Below, piece after piece: positions 53,090 to 61,471 of a DNA stretch of 64,000 nucleotides. The translations under genes were made by a program, and so were the position numbers. The stretch is from Motilibacter aurantiacus. GTDB lineage: Bacteria > Actinomycetota > Actinomycetes > Motilibacterales > Motilibacteraceae. The notes beneath the pieces were generated by a model. The model was not told the origin of the DNA. It saw nothing but the letters and a program-made list of their open reading frames with translations, and searched no databases. Position 1 is the stretch's first letter, and each line of letters starts with the position of its first letter. Where the stretch lies: NCBI RefSeq assembly GCF_011250645.1, contig NZ_JAANNO010000003.1:424360-488359 (forward strand), written 5' to 3'.

Positions 53090-53111
53090 CGCTCCTTCGT
53101 CGGGCCAGGGC

Positions 53112-53567
53112 TCAGCCCAGCGGCGACCGGGCGCTGGCGCTCGCGGTGAGGCGCACGCTGCCGCGGCCGATTCCGAGCGCGCGGCTGAACGGGAGCCGCG
53201 CGGTGGCGGTCAGCCGGACCGTGACCGTGGTCCGGCTGCCGTCGAGGGACACGCCGTCGACCCGGACGTCGGGGAGCCGGGCGCGCAGCTGCGTACGCGT
53301 CAGCTGCCGGTCGGCGCGGGCGCGCACGGCGCCGGGGCTGAGCGGCAGGCTGGCGAGCGAGCCGTCGTAGAGCCGGTCGCGGTCGACCCCGCCGGCAGCC
53401 GCGAGCGCGGCCGAGTCGGCCGCGGAGGCCAGCGAGCGGCGGGCGAGGTAGGCCGTGGAGGCGTCGGTGACGACCGCGATGAGGGTCATGACGACCACCG
53501 CGAAGCCGAGGACGAGCGGGGTGACCGTGCCGCCGTCGCCGCTCGGGCGACGCCCGGGCGCGGTCAC
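53112..53567 (-). CDS. TadG/pilus-assembly-like membrane protein
   Basis: A 151-residue protein with one N-terminal helix. GDGGTVTPLVLGFAVVVMTLIAVVTDASTAYLARRSLASAADSAALAAA (about 13-60) is the TadE/TadG-type hydrophobic start and following pilin-like helix. The rest is beta-rich and would be outside the membrane. The GTG start overlaps the previous stop by 4 nt (53564-53567). It is the last gene of the Tad operon. Confidence 0.8.
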   Translation of the reverse strand: MTAPGRRPSGDGGTVTPLVLGFAVVVMTLIAVVTDASTAYLARRSLASAADSAALAAAGGVDRDRLYDGSLASLPLSPGAVRARADRQLTRTQLRARLPDVRVDGVSLDGSRTTVTVRLTATARLPFSRALGIGRGSVRLTASASARSPLG

Positions 53568-54007
53568 CGGTACTGGTCCACGAGCTCGACGTGCCGGGCG
53601 TGCACGCGCACCGACGAGCCGCCCAGCCACTCGGGCACGAACGGCAGCGGCACGCTCGCCGTGAGCTCGACGGTGACGGGGGTGCCGGGCCGCAGCGCGC
53701 CGTCGATGTCGAGGTCACGCCGGTCGAGCGCGACGCCGAAGCTCGCCAGCGTCAACGACGCCGCGGCGGTGGCGCGGGACTGCGCGGGCGTCGCGCTGCT
53801 GCCGGAGGTGGTGACGTAGGCGCGCCCGGCCTCGCGAGCGGCGGCCGTGACGGCGTACGCCGTGGCCTGCGTGCGGAACACGGCGAGCAGCACCCAGGTC
53901 AGCGGCACCAGCAGGAGCACCGCCAGCCAGCAGAACTCGACGAGCGCGCTGCCGTCCTCGCCTCTGGTGCGCACACGCAGGTGGACGGTTGAGCGGAGCC
54001 CGGTCAT
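53564..54007 (-). CDS. TadE-like minor pilin/assembly protein
   Basis: A 147-residue protein. RTRGEDGSALVEFCWLAVLLLVPLTWVLLAVF (about 14-45) is a TadE-type signal: charged start, Gly and Glu ahead of the helix (E24 in the ALVEF motif). A helix and beta-rich extracytoplasmic part follow. ATG at 54007 overlaps the preceding gene's stop (ATGA). Confidence 0.82.
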   Translation of the reverse strand: MTGLRSTVHLRVRTRGEDGSALVEFCWLAVLLLVPLTWVLLAVFRTQATAYAVTAAAREAGRAYVTTSGSSATPAQSRATAAASLTLASFGVALDRRDLDIDGALRPGTPVTVELTASVPLPFVPEWLGGSSVRVHARHVELVDQYR

Positions 54008-54408
54008 GGTCGCAGTGCCTCCTCGTCGAGCGCGCGGGCGGTGACGGTGAGCCCGTCGGCCTTGCCGGCGAGCCAGCCCACGAGCGGCAGGTCCGCGACG
54101 ACCCGCACCTCGACCACGGGCAGGCCGCCCCGGGTGGCCCGTCGGGCCGTGACCGTGGGCGAGAGCCGCTGCCCGAAGGACGCAGTGACGAGGCGGCGGG
54201 TCAGGGCGGCACCGTCGGCCGGGCTGCGGTCGGCGTTGGCCGCGTAGCGCGCTCCCTCGGAAGCGTCCGCGGTCAGCGTGTTGCGCACGTGCAGGACGAC
54301 GCCGAGCTGGAGCAGCCCGACGAGGAGCGGCACGAGCATGGCGGTGACGAGCGCGAACTCGACGAGCGCGGCCCCGGAGTCCTCGCCCCGCGCGGGCCGT
54401 CCGGTCAC
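54004..54408 (-). CDS. TadE-like minor pilin/assembly protein
   Basis: A 134-residue protein of the same kind as its neighbour. ARGEDSGAALVEFALVTAMLVPLLVGLLQLGVVLHV is the conserved N-terminal segment (TadE motif with Glu after LV), followed by RNTLTADASEGARYAA, the usual TadE continuation. The GTG at 54408 overlaps the pilin stop (GTGA). It is likely processed and assembled as a minor component. Confidence 0.85.
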   Translation of the reverse strand: MTGRPARGEDSGAALVEFALVTAMLVPLLVGLLQLGVVLHVRNTLTADASEGARYAANADRSPADGAALTRRLVTASFGQRLSPTVTARRATRGGLPVVEVRVVADLPLVGWLAGKADGLTVTARALDEEALRP

Positions 54409-54626
54409 GACCCCGAGCCGGGCCCGGTCACCGACTCCATCGCGTTGTTGAACATCTCCTGCAGCGACTGGCCGGCGACGCCCCACAGGACGACGACGAG
54501 GCCCGCGGTCATGACGGTGATGAGGACCCAGGCCGGCACGTCCCCTCGCTCGCGGCTCCCGAGCCGGTCGACGAGGCTGCCGTGCGCCCGCATCAGGGCG
54601 GAAGTGGCAAGAAGGGCGAGCTGCAT
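54405..54626 (-). CDS. Small Flp pilin-like protein
   Basis: A 73-residue protein with a charged N-terminus (RLGSRERGDV) and one helix (PAWVLITVMTAGLVVVLWGVAG) followed by a short polar end. Position and size match the major pilin slot of actinobacterial Tad operons, although the usual Gly/Glu pattern of Flp (G-x3-E-Y) is replaced by ERGDVPAWV. The ATG at 54626 has an AAGGA site 9 nt upstream. Confidence 0.72.
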   Translation of the reverse strand: MQLALLATSALMRAHGSLVDRLGSRERGDVPAWVLITVMTAGLVVVLWGVAGQSLQEMFNNAMESVTGPGSGS

Positions 54627-54659
54627 GTCGGTCGATCCTTGTCTGGGAAGTGGTGGAGG

Positions 54660-55598
54660 TCAGCCGGCGACGTCGAGGGTGACGAGCCCCGGGAAGAGTG
54701 CGAAGGCGACGGTGATGGGCATGACGAGGAAGACGACCGGGACCATCATCCCGACCTCCTTGCGCCCGCCGGCCTCGAGAAGCGCGCGCTTCCCGAGCTC
54801 GCGCACGTCAGCCGCCTGGGCGCGCAGCACGTCGGCGAGCGGGGTGCCCCGCTCGACGGCCACCGCCACGCCGTCGACGAACCGCGCGAGCGGCGCGAGG
54901 CTGGTGCGCGCGGCGATCCCCTGCAGCGCGAGGACGAGGCTCGACCCGGAGCGCGCCTCGGCCAACGCCCGCTCCAGCTCCCTGGTCAGCTCCCCACGGC
55001 TGATGGAGGTGACCCGCTCGAGCGCGCCGACCGCCCCCTCGCCCGCGCTCACCGAGAGCGCGAGGAGCTCGGCGATGGTGGGGAACTCGGCCAGCATGCG
55101 GCGCTCACGGCGCACGACCTCCTGGCCCAGCCGGTAGTCGCGCAGGAGCACCCCGGCGATCGCGGCCATCAGGCACAGCGCGAGGAGCACAACCGGCTGT
55201 GTGGACCGTCCGCTCGCGAGCAGGAGCAGGCTGACGAGGAGCGCTCCGGCGAAGCAGACGGCAGCCCACAGGACCTGCTCCACGCGGAACTGGTCGAGCG
55301 ACTTCTCCGAGCCCGACTGCTCGAGCTTGCGCCGGACGGGCGCGCTGCCGCCGAGCACCCGCCCGAGCAGGGCTGCCGCGTCGGCGACGAACGGCCCGAC
55401 GATGCGCTCGAGGGTCGGGAAGGGCGTCACCGACCGCGCCGTCCGGAGCAGCCGGGACTGCCGGGGCGTGTCGCGCAGGTACGGCGCCAGCCGGTCGTCG
55501 AGCGTGGGCCGCCGGAACACCGGCAGCCGCCAGAGCGCGGTGACGAGGCCGAAGCCCGCGACGAGCCCGAGCAGCGCGCCGGGCAGGTGGCCGGTCAC
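54660..55598 (-). CDS. tadC: TadC-like type II secretion F-domain protein
   Basis: A 312-residue membrane protein of the GspF/TadC fold. Segments are VTGHLPGALLGLVAGFGLVTALW at the start, then the cytoplasmic four-helix region with EFPTIAELLALSVSAGEGAVGALERV and C-terminal helices. It forms the inner-membrane platform with TadB. The GTG start overlaps the tadB stop (GTGA, 55595-55598). Confidence 0.85.
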   Translation of the reverse strand: MTGHLPGALLGLVAGFGLVTALWRLPVFRRPTLDDRLAPYLRDTPRQSRLLRTARSVTPFPTLERIVGPFVADAAALLGRVLGGSAPVRRKLEQSGSEKSLDQFRVEQVLWAAVCFAGALLVSLLLLASGRSTQPVVLLALCLMAAIAGVLLRDYRLGQEVVRRERRMLAEFPTIAELLALSVSAGEGAVGALERVTSISRGELTRELERALAEARSGSSLVLALQGIAARTSLAPLARFVDGVAVAVERGTPLADVLRAQAADVRELGKRALLEAGGRKEVGMMVPVVFLVMPITVAFALFPGLVTLDVAG

Positions 55599-56455
55599 CG
55601 GAGCACCCGCTCTTCCTCGGGCAGCCGGGCGATGTGCAGCATCAGCCGGTAGGCCACGAAGCAGAGGGCGCCACCCCCGGCCAGCAGCAGAGCGCCCGCG
55701 GCGCTGTTGTACGCCTCCACGCCGTCGGGGTTGAGCGAGAGCAGCGCGAGCACGAGCCAGGGGGACGCGACCGCGAGCCGCGCGCCGTTGACGGTCCAGG
55801 ACTGGCGGGCCTGCAGCTCGGCACGGGCGCGGGCCTCCTCGCGCAGGAAGCCGGAGAGGGTACGCAGCAGCCGGCCGAGGTCGGACCCGCCGACCTCGCG
55901 GGCCAGCCGCAGCGACTCCACGACGCGGTCGCCCACCGGGTCCGCAAGGGAGGCCTTGAGCCGGTCCAGGCTCTGGGCGAACCGGCCCGTGGCGCGGTAG
56001 TCCTCCCCGAAGCGGACGAAGTGCGCCCGCACCTGCTCCGGGCCGCGTACCCCGACCTGCGCGAGCGCCTCGGGCAGCGACAGCCCGGCGCGTACGCCGG
56101 ACGCCAGGTTGTCCACGACCTCCGGCCATACCTCGCGCAGGTCCGACTGGCGCCTGCGCTGCCGGTAGCGCACGAGGGCGAGGGGCGAGTACGCCGCCAT
56201 CACCGCGAAGGCCAGCGCCACCACGGGCGAGCGCGAGACGACGAGCATCGCGAGCAGGACGACGAGCCCGGTGCCCAGGCAGGAGCCTACGAGCGCGACC
56301 GGCGTGACCGAGTCGATGCCTGCCTGCGCGAGCATCTCGGCCGTACGGTCGCGCAGCCCCGGCTTGGCCCGCACACGCGGCGGGCGGGGCGGGCCGAACG
56401 CGGACCAGACGAGGAAGAGGCCGATCCCGAGGGTCAGCCCGAGCAGGGCCCCCAT
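55595..56455 (-). CDS. tadB: TadB-like type II secretion F-domain protein
   Basis: A 286-residue membrane protein. Two N-terminal helices are followed by the GspF domain: LREVWPEVVDNLASGVRAGLSLPEALAQVG, then RVVESLRLAREVGGSDLGRLLRTLSGFLREEARARAE. ATG 56455 follows the cpaF stop by 1 nt. It partners TadC and CpaF in pilus assembly. Confidence 0.87.
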   Translation of the reverse strand: MGALLGLTLGIGLFLVWSAFGPPRPPRVRAKPGLRDRTAEMLAQAGIDSVTPVALVGSCLGTGLVVLLAMLVVSRSPVVALAFAVMAAYSPLALVRYRQRRRQSDLREVWPEVVDNLASGVRAGLSLPEALAQVGVRGPEQVRAHFVRFGEDYRATGRFAQSLDRLKASLADPVGDRVVESLRLAREVGGSDLGRLLRTLSGFLREEARARAELQARQSWTVNGARLAVASPWLVLALLSLNPDGVEAYNSAAGALLLAGGGALCFVAYRLMLHIARLPEEERVLR

Positions 56456-56456
56456 G

Positions 56457-57689
56457 TCACGCCGCGCTCTCGGCCGAGAGCAGCGCCGGCAGGCTGTAGC
56501 CCGCCCGCGCGAACCGGTCCTGGTGCGGCGGCCAGCCGTCCGCCCGCACCAACTGCCCCTCCCGGGTGGTGAAGACGTCGGCCGTCTCCACGACGTCGCC
56601 CTCCACGCGGCCCGGCACCGCGACGATCTCGCGGACCCGCCGCTTCCCGTCCGCCTCGGTCGCGGCGTGCACGACGAGGTCGACACAGGAGGCGACGGTC
56701 GGGACGACGAACGAGTGGCCGACGTTCTCGCCCGCCAGCAGGGGCAGCGTGCACAGCTTGGTGACGGCCTCGCGGGCGCTGTTGGCGTGGATGGTGCACA
56801 TGCCCGGAAGGCCGCTGTTGAGGGCGATCAGCAGGTCGAGGCTCTCCTCCTGCCGCACCTCGCCCACGACGATGCGCGAAGGCCGCATCCGCAATGCTTC
56901 CTTCACCAGTCGGCGGAGCTTGATCTCACCGGTGCCCTCGAGGCCCGCCTGTCGGCACTGCATCGCCACCACGTCCGGCAGCGGCACGCGCAGCTCGAAG
57001 ACCTCCTCGCACGTGATGACCCGCTCGCGCGGCGGGACCGCCGCGGTCAGGCAGTTCAGCAGCGTCGTCTTGCCCGCCTGTGTGCCGCCCGCGACCAGGA
57101 TGTTGAGCCCCGCGGCGACCGCGGCGTCGAGGAACCGGGCCGCCGGGGTCGTGAGGGACCCGAGCGCGACCAGGTCCTCCAGGTGCGTGGCCTTCACGAC
57201 GAACTTGCGGATGTTCACGGACCAGTGCGTGCGCGTCACGTCCGGGATCGCCACGTGCACCCGCGAGCCGTCCGGCAGCGACGCGTCCACGAACGGGGTC
57301 GACAGGTCGACCCGCCGCCCCGACGCCTTCAGCATCCGCTCGACCAAGTCTCGCACGTCGTCCGCGCTGAGCACCGTCGTCGTCAGCTCCGACACCCCCT
57401 GCCGGGCGACGAACACCTTCGACGGCTCGTTGATCCAGATCTCCTCGACCGACGGGTCGTCGAGGTAGCGCTGCAACGGCCCCAGCCCGGCGACCGCGTC
57501 GAACACGTCACGCGCCGCCGCCCCGGGGTCCGCCAGCGCCGGAAGGCGCCCGTCCAGCGACCGCTCGTCGTACTCCGCGATCACCTCGTCGACGAGCCGG
57601 CGCACCACGTCCGGGTCCGCGACCGGGTCGATCCCCCGCCGCCGGACGAGCTCACGCACCTCGTCCTCGACCACACCTACAGCACGCAT
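56457..57689 (-). CDS. cpaF: CpaF/TadA pilus assembly ATPase
   Basis: A 410-residue secretion ATPase of the CpaF/TadA family. Walker A is AGGTQAGKTTLLN (about 199-211), preceded by NILVAGG; the Asp box, Walker B and His box are RVITCEEVFEL, RPSRIVVGEVRQEE and GMCTIHANSAREA. It powers the Tad pilus. ATG at 57689 has GGGGGG upstream. It heads the operon; the typical tadZ/ssd gene and prepilin peptidase gene are not adjacent. Confidence 0.92.
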   Translation of the reverse strand: MRAVGVVEDEVRELVRRRGIDPVADPDVVRRLVDEVIAEYDERSLDGRLPALADPGAAARDVFDAVAGLGPLQRYLDDPSVEEIWINEPSKVFVARQGVSELTTTVLSADDVRDLVERMLKASGRRVDLSTPFVDASLPDGSRVHVAIPDVTRTHWSVNIRKFVVKATHLEDLVALGSLTTPAARFLDAAVAAGLNILVAGGTQAGKTTLLNCLTAAVPPRERVITCEEVFELRVPLPDVVAMQCRQAGLEGTGEIKLRRLVKEALRMRPSRIVVGEVRQEESLDLLIALNSGLPGMCTIHANSAREAVTKLCTLPLLAGENVGHSFVVPTVASCVDLVVHAATEADGKRRVREIVAVPGRVEGDVVETADVFTTREGQLVRADGWPPHQDRFARAGYSLPALLSAESAA

Positions 57690-58715
57690 TGCACCAGCCC
57701 CCCGCCGTACGAACTGACAAGGGAGATGGTGCACACGCACCGGGGGCCGCCGCTTTCGTTGTCCACAGCACGTCCCCCGAACGTGCGCCGCGAAGCACCG
57801 GACGAGGGAACGCCCGGGAACGGAGGTCCCGGCACCGGCCGGGCTCTTCGCCCCTGGTCGTCCACGACGGCTCCTGACGCGTCCCGTGGCCGCGAGCAAG
57901 GCGGCGGACGTCGCCACACTCCTGGTCAAGGGGGGTGGAGATGCGTCGGCGGGGACGCAAGGGGGAGCTGGATCGTGAGGCCGACTACGGCGCGTTGCCC
58001 GAGCCTGAGGTCGGAGACCGTCGAGGTCGCGGTGGAGGCGCATTACGCGACGGACGGGCTACCTGTCTCGGGCCGACATGAGCGCGAGCAGGTTCGCGGG
58101 ACTGAAGCACAAACGGGATGAGGCTCACCTCATTGACGACGAGCTGGCGGCCGAGATTGCGCAGCTTTGCGTGCAACCGGTCGGCGGCTCGGACCTCGGA
58201 GGAAGGCGGAGTACCCCACTCCGACACGACACGAACAGCATCAGATGACCGGCCGGCAAGCCCGGCCGGCCCTGACGGGCTTGTTGATACCGGCCGGGCC
58301 GAGGAATCGACACGCGCTAGCGCGCAAAGCTCCCTTGCGGAGCGCTCGAGGGCTCGTGGGAGGTGCGCCGAGCACCGCGCTGGGCCAGTGACTGGTTCAC
58401 CCAGGGCCGCGGCCCGTCAACACCGTCAACCAGAACGGGGGGCAGCTTCTGCACTGACGCGCTCGTCACGCCGACCGAGCCGGACAAAGCGCGGCCGCAG
58501 GCGTTGCTGACGCACCTGGCGGAGCAGGTCATTATCAGGGTGATTGCTGCGCTTGTACGCCTGGGCTGGCAGCGCACGACCCGACCTGCGTCCGCCGATC
58601 GAGCGATTCGATCGAGCAACCTGTTTGTCTTCCTCACGCTCCTGCTGAGTCAGCCGATCCGCTCGTCGAACGCACGGCCAGACCGCGGACTGCGGTCGGT
58701 GGGACAGGAGGATCG
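57690..58715. other. 1-kb gene-free interval between Tad operon and lipoprotein gene
   Basis: No supported gene. A 56-codon frame at 58078-58248 (+) has no ribosome site. Near 58249-58297 a composite hairpin is visible: CCGGCCGG pairs with 58290-58297 and CAAGCCCG (58257-58264) with CGGGCTTG (58276-58283). Base composition is visibly less GC-rich than in the flanking Tad operon. Confidence 0.55.
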
Positions 58716-60152
58716 ATGTTGAGGACCGCACGAGGGACGCGTCAGTGGCTCGTCATGAGCGGCATCTCGGCTGCTTCCGCACTGACGATGAGTGGATGTG
58801 GCATGGGTGGGGGCAGCGGCTCGGACGTCGGCTTCAACGAGCTCACTCGCGCCGAGCCGGCGCAGTTGTCCTCGCTGTGCACGGACTTCTTCGGCGACGA
58901 GGAGTCGCTCAGCGAGCGCCTGGGAATGACCGTGTACGCCCATGAAACCGATGAAGGTCAGTGCCGCTACGAGTCCTCGAGCGGACTGAGCGTATCGCTC
59001 GGCGTCTCTGAGGCGAAGCCGGACGGAGCGACCGTCTACGCCCGCGGCAGCACCTACTACGCATCGCTCGCCGTCGGCGGCGAGGACGTGCCCGCCGGGC
59101 TGTTCGACTCCGACACCACGGAGAAGCTCACCGAGTGGCTCGAGGGCCGGGCGAATGCCGTCAAGGACGACCACGCCGAATGGCTCGCGTCGCTGCCGGC
59201 CGCCGAGCCCGGCTACGCCAGCGCCGACGGGTTCGCATTCGACGACTCCTACGACTCGGCGGCCAAGACGCTGGACGGCACGCTCAACACACCTGCGGCT
59301 GTTGTGCACGTCGCGTCGGTGACCACGCCTCCGTATCTCCTGCTCGCCGACAAGCCCACACGAGCAGGTGACGCCAGCAAGTTCATCGTCTCCGACGTCA
59401 CGATCACGCAGCCGGAGGAGCAGGAGGTGTCGCCGACGTACGGCTTGACGTACGACGGCAAGCCAGCCGGTGCCGCCACGGAGCAGGCGCTCGAGAGCCT
59501 CATCGCCGCCACCGGTACCCAGCTCGCGCTCGCGGTCCCAACGGAGGTGAAGGACGTCGCGATCACGGTAAAGGTCGGCGAGACGACCCAGGCCGTTTCG
59601 CTTCTCACGGGCAAGGTGCTCGACGAGGGACAGAGCGAGCGTCTGGGAACCCAGGTGTCGAGCGTCTCGACCGCAGACTTCACCGAGCCTGTCATCACCC
59701 GTCCCGACGGAGACACCGTCTCCTGGGGCTTCGGCTACACCGCTGACTACGCGAGAGACGGGAACTGGTCTCTGACGCCCTGGACTGCAAAGAACGGTTG
59801 GGCGCCGCAGGGCAAGGCCTACTTCGTGCTCGCGCTGACGCCCGAGACGCCGGAAGCAGCGCTTCCGCTCACCGCCAAGGACGCCACCGCAACCATCAAC
59901 GGAGAGTCGTACAGCGCCACGAGCTTCGATCCGCGCGACTACACCTTCACGTTCCTTGTCCCGGAGGGTGCGACACGCGTGCGCGTGACCGTGTCGATGT
60001 CCATCGACACGAGCCAGCTGGAGACCGATGGGTACTACCCGGAGTGGGGACCGGGGTACAAGGTGACGACGGCCGAGCGGCTGACGTGGACCATCGACCC
60101 GAACAACGTACCCGACGAGGAGTCCGACTGGGACAGCTCGTCGGGGGGGTAG
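58716..60152 (+). CDS. Lipoprotein of unknown function
   Basis: A 478-residue exported protein. Its signal peptide ends in the lipobox LTMSGC near residue 28, so it is anchored to the membrane by a lipidated cysteine. The mature part is acidic (many Asp/Glu), beta-rich and has no recognised domain; conspicuous are SPTYGLTYDG, two Trp-rich stretches (WSLTPWTAKNGW) and a C-terminal acidic end EESDWDSSSGG. ATG at 58716 has an AGGAGG site 4 nt upstream. Codon use is a little less GC-biased than in its neighbours on the left. A role at the cell surface is all that can be said. Confidence 0.75.
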   Translation: MLRTARGTRQWLVMSGISAASALTMSGCGMGGGSGSDVGFNELTRAEPAQLSSLCTDFFGDEESLSERLGMTVYAHETDEGQCRYESSSGLSVSLGVSEAKPDGATVYARGSTYYASLAVGGEDVPAGLFDSDTTEKLTEWLEGRANAVKDDHAEWLASLPAAEPGYASADGFAFDDSYDSAAKTLDGTLNTPAAVVHVASVTTPPYLLLADKPTRAGDASKFIVSDVTITQPEEQEVSPTYGLTYDGKPAGAATEQALESLIAATGTQLALAVPTEVKDVAITVKVGETTQAVSLLTGKVLDEGQSERLGTQVSSVSTADFTEPVITRPDGDTVSWGFGYTADYARDGNWSLTPWTAKNGWAPQGKAYFVLALTPETPEAALPLTAKDATATINGESYSATSFDPRDYTFTFLVPEGATRVRVTVSMSIDTSQLETDGYYPEWGPGYKVTTAERLTWTIDPNNVPDEESDWDSSSGG

Positions 60153-60701
60153 GCCCCACAAACCCAGGCGTCCCCGCTTCGGCCGTTTCCCAGGCTCGGA
60201 GCGGGGACGTCCGTAGCACGCGGCCAATCGCCGCGCAGACTTCGTCCCGCCGCTCGGATTCGCGATCGCGGCCACCGGATTCGTTGCCATTGCTTGTCCC
60301 CTGCCGGGTTCACTCGAGGCCCGGAGTCCTGATGAGGACCCGGCAGTACGCGACGGCCAGGCACTGCAGTGACAGCTCATATCTGAGCGTTCCCGTACGG
60401 CTGGCGGACGGCCGTCCTATCGCAACCGGAGGCGGAACCTGCGGCCGCACGGCCCTCTGCCGGTCGAGTGAACTCCTTGTCCGCTGCTACGAAATGACAT
60501 CAGGTGCTGCCCATACTTCCTTGTCGTTCCCGACGTCGAGGCGTGTCGTTCGCTACAGGCACCCGTCGGCGTCCGGGGTCCACCCACCCGACCGACCGGA
60601 GTGCCTGCCCCCAGCAGGGTCTGCTGTGCGACCTACCCGCGGGGCTGTCGCGCCAACGCCGGCTCGGTCACGTCCTCCTCACGAACCCAGGAGTCTTGTC
60701 C
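60153..60701. other. Gene-free interval, about 550 bp
   Basis: Between two exported-protein genes on the same strand. No open frame has a convincing ribosome site. A promoter for the gene at 60702 should lie here, but I see no clear -35/-10 pair. Confidence 0.5.
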
Positions 60702-61283
60702 ATGCGCATTCCGGCGACCGCCGCGATGCTGGCCGGCCTACTCGCCATGCCGGCCACGGCAGTGGCGCCGGCCGCTGCGGCCCCAAGCGTCCCCGCCATC
60801 TCTGCATCGGGCGCAGCGGCGACGTCGGCTGCAGGGGCGCTCAAGCGGTACGACTGGAAGAACGCCACCTACACCATCACCCTCAGTGACCTGGTACAGA
60901 TACGGCTCAAGAACGGCAAGGCGCCGGATGTCGCGCTTCAACAGGTGCAGCACGGAACGCTCGGGGGCAAGCCGAGCGCGCTCGTTCGCATCACCGACGC
61001 TCTCATCGACGACACCGCACTGCACTACGCACTGTTCCAGGTGGTCGATGGACGGGTGAAGCAGGTGGGGACCGGTCTGAGCCAGCGCTCCTACCGCAGC
61101 TCTACTGAGGCGGCGGTCATCCGTACCCGCTTCGGAAGCAGTCGTCTGCTCGAGACATTGCCCGGGGTGCAGACCAACTCCGGTCGCTGGGACTACGACA
61201 CCGTCACGTCATTCGTGCTCAAGCGACCCTTCCTCATCCCCAGCAAGGAACGCTTCGTCTGCGGACACACCGGCAGGTGCTGA
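60702..61283 (+). CDS. Secreted protein of unknown function
   Basis: A 193-residue exported protein. The signal peptide (AAMLAGLLAMPATAVAPAAAA) is followed by an Ala/Ser-rich segment and a compact domain of about 150 residues (about 45-193) with mixed strands: YTITLSDLVQIRLKNGKAP, GKPSALVRITDALIDDTALHYALFQ. The only two cysteines are in the C-terminal CGHTGRC motif. ATG at 60702 has AGGAG 8 nt upstream. No domain is recognised. Confidence 0.65.
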   Translation: MRIPATAAMLAGLLAMPATAVAPAAAAPSVPAISASGAAATSAAGALKRYDWKNATYTITLSDLVQIRLKNGKAPDVALQQVQHGTLGGKPSALVRITDALIDDTALHYALFQVVDGRVKQVGTGLSQRSYRSSTEAAVIRTRFGSSRLLETLPGVQTNSGRWDYDTVTSFVLKRPFLIPSKERFVCGHTGRC

Positions 61284-61471
61284 GGGGCGCGACGCCGAGT
61301 AGTTCTCGACGCCCGGGCCAGCCGCCGCACCTCTCCTGGGTACGCCGACCAGTGCACGCGCTGCGTGCCGCATGACGGACCCGCATTACCCGATCGTCGT
61401 CTCGGCGGCACGACTGCATCTTGGAGCGTCGACGGAGTGACAACGGCTTCGACAGTTGGAGAGTTGCACAG

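Noticed and set aside
58078..58248. 56-codon open frame in the gap after the Tad operon
   Set aside because: It contains a plausible-looking helix (IDDELAAEIAQL) but no ribosome site, and it ends beside a hairpin; not enough to call a gene.
58363..58722. Open frame just before the lipoprotein gene
   Set aside because: No ribosome site, irregular composition, and it overlaps the ribosome binding site of the lipoprotein gene.
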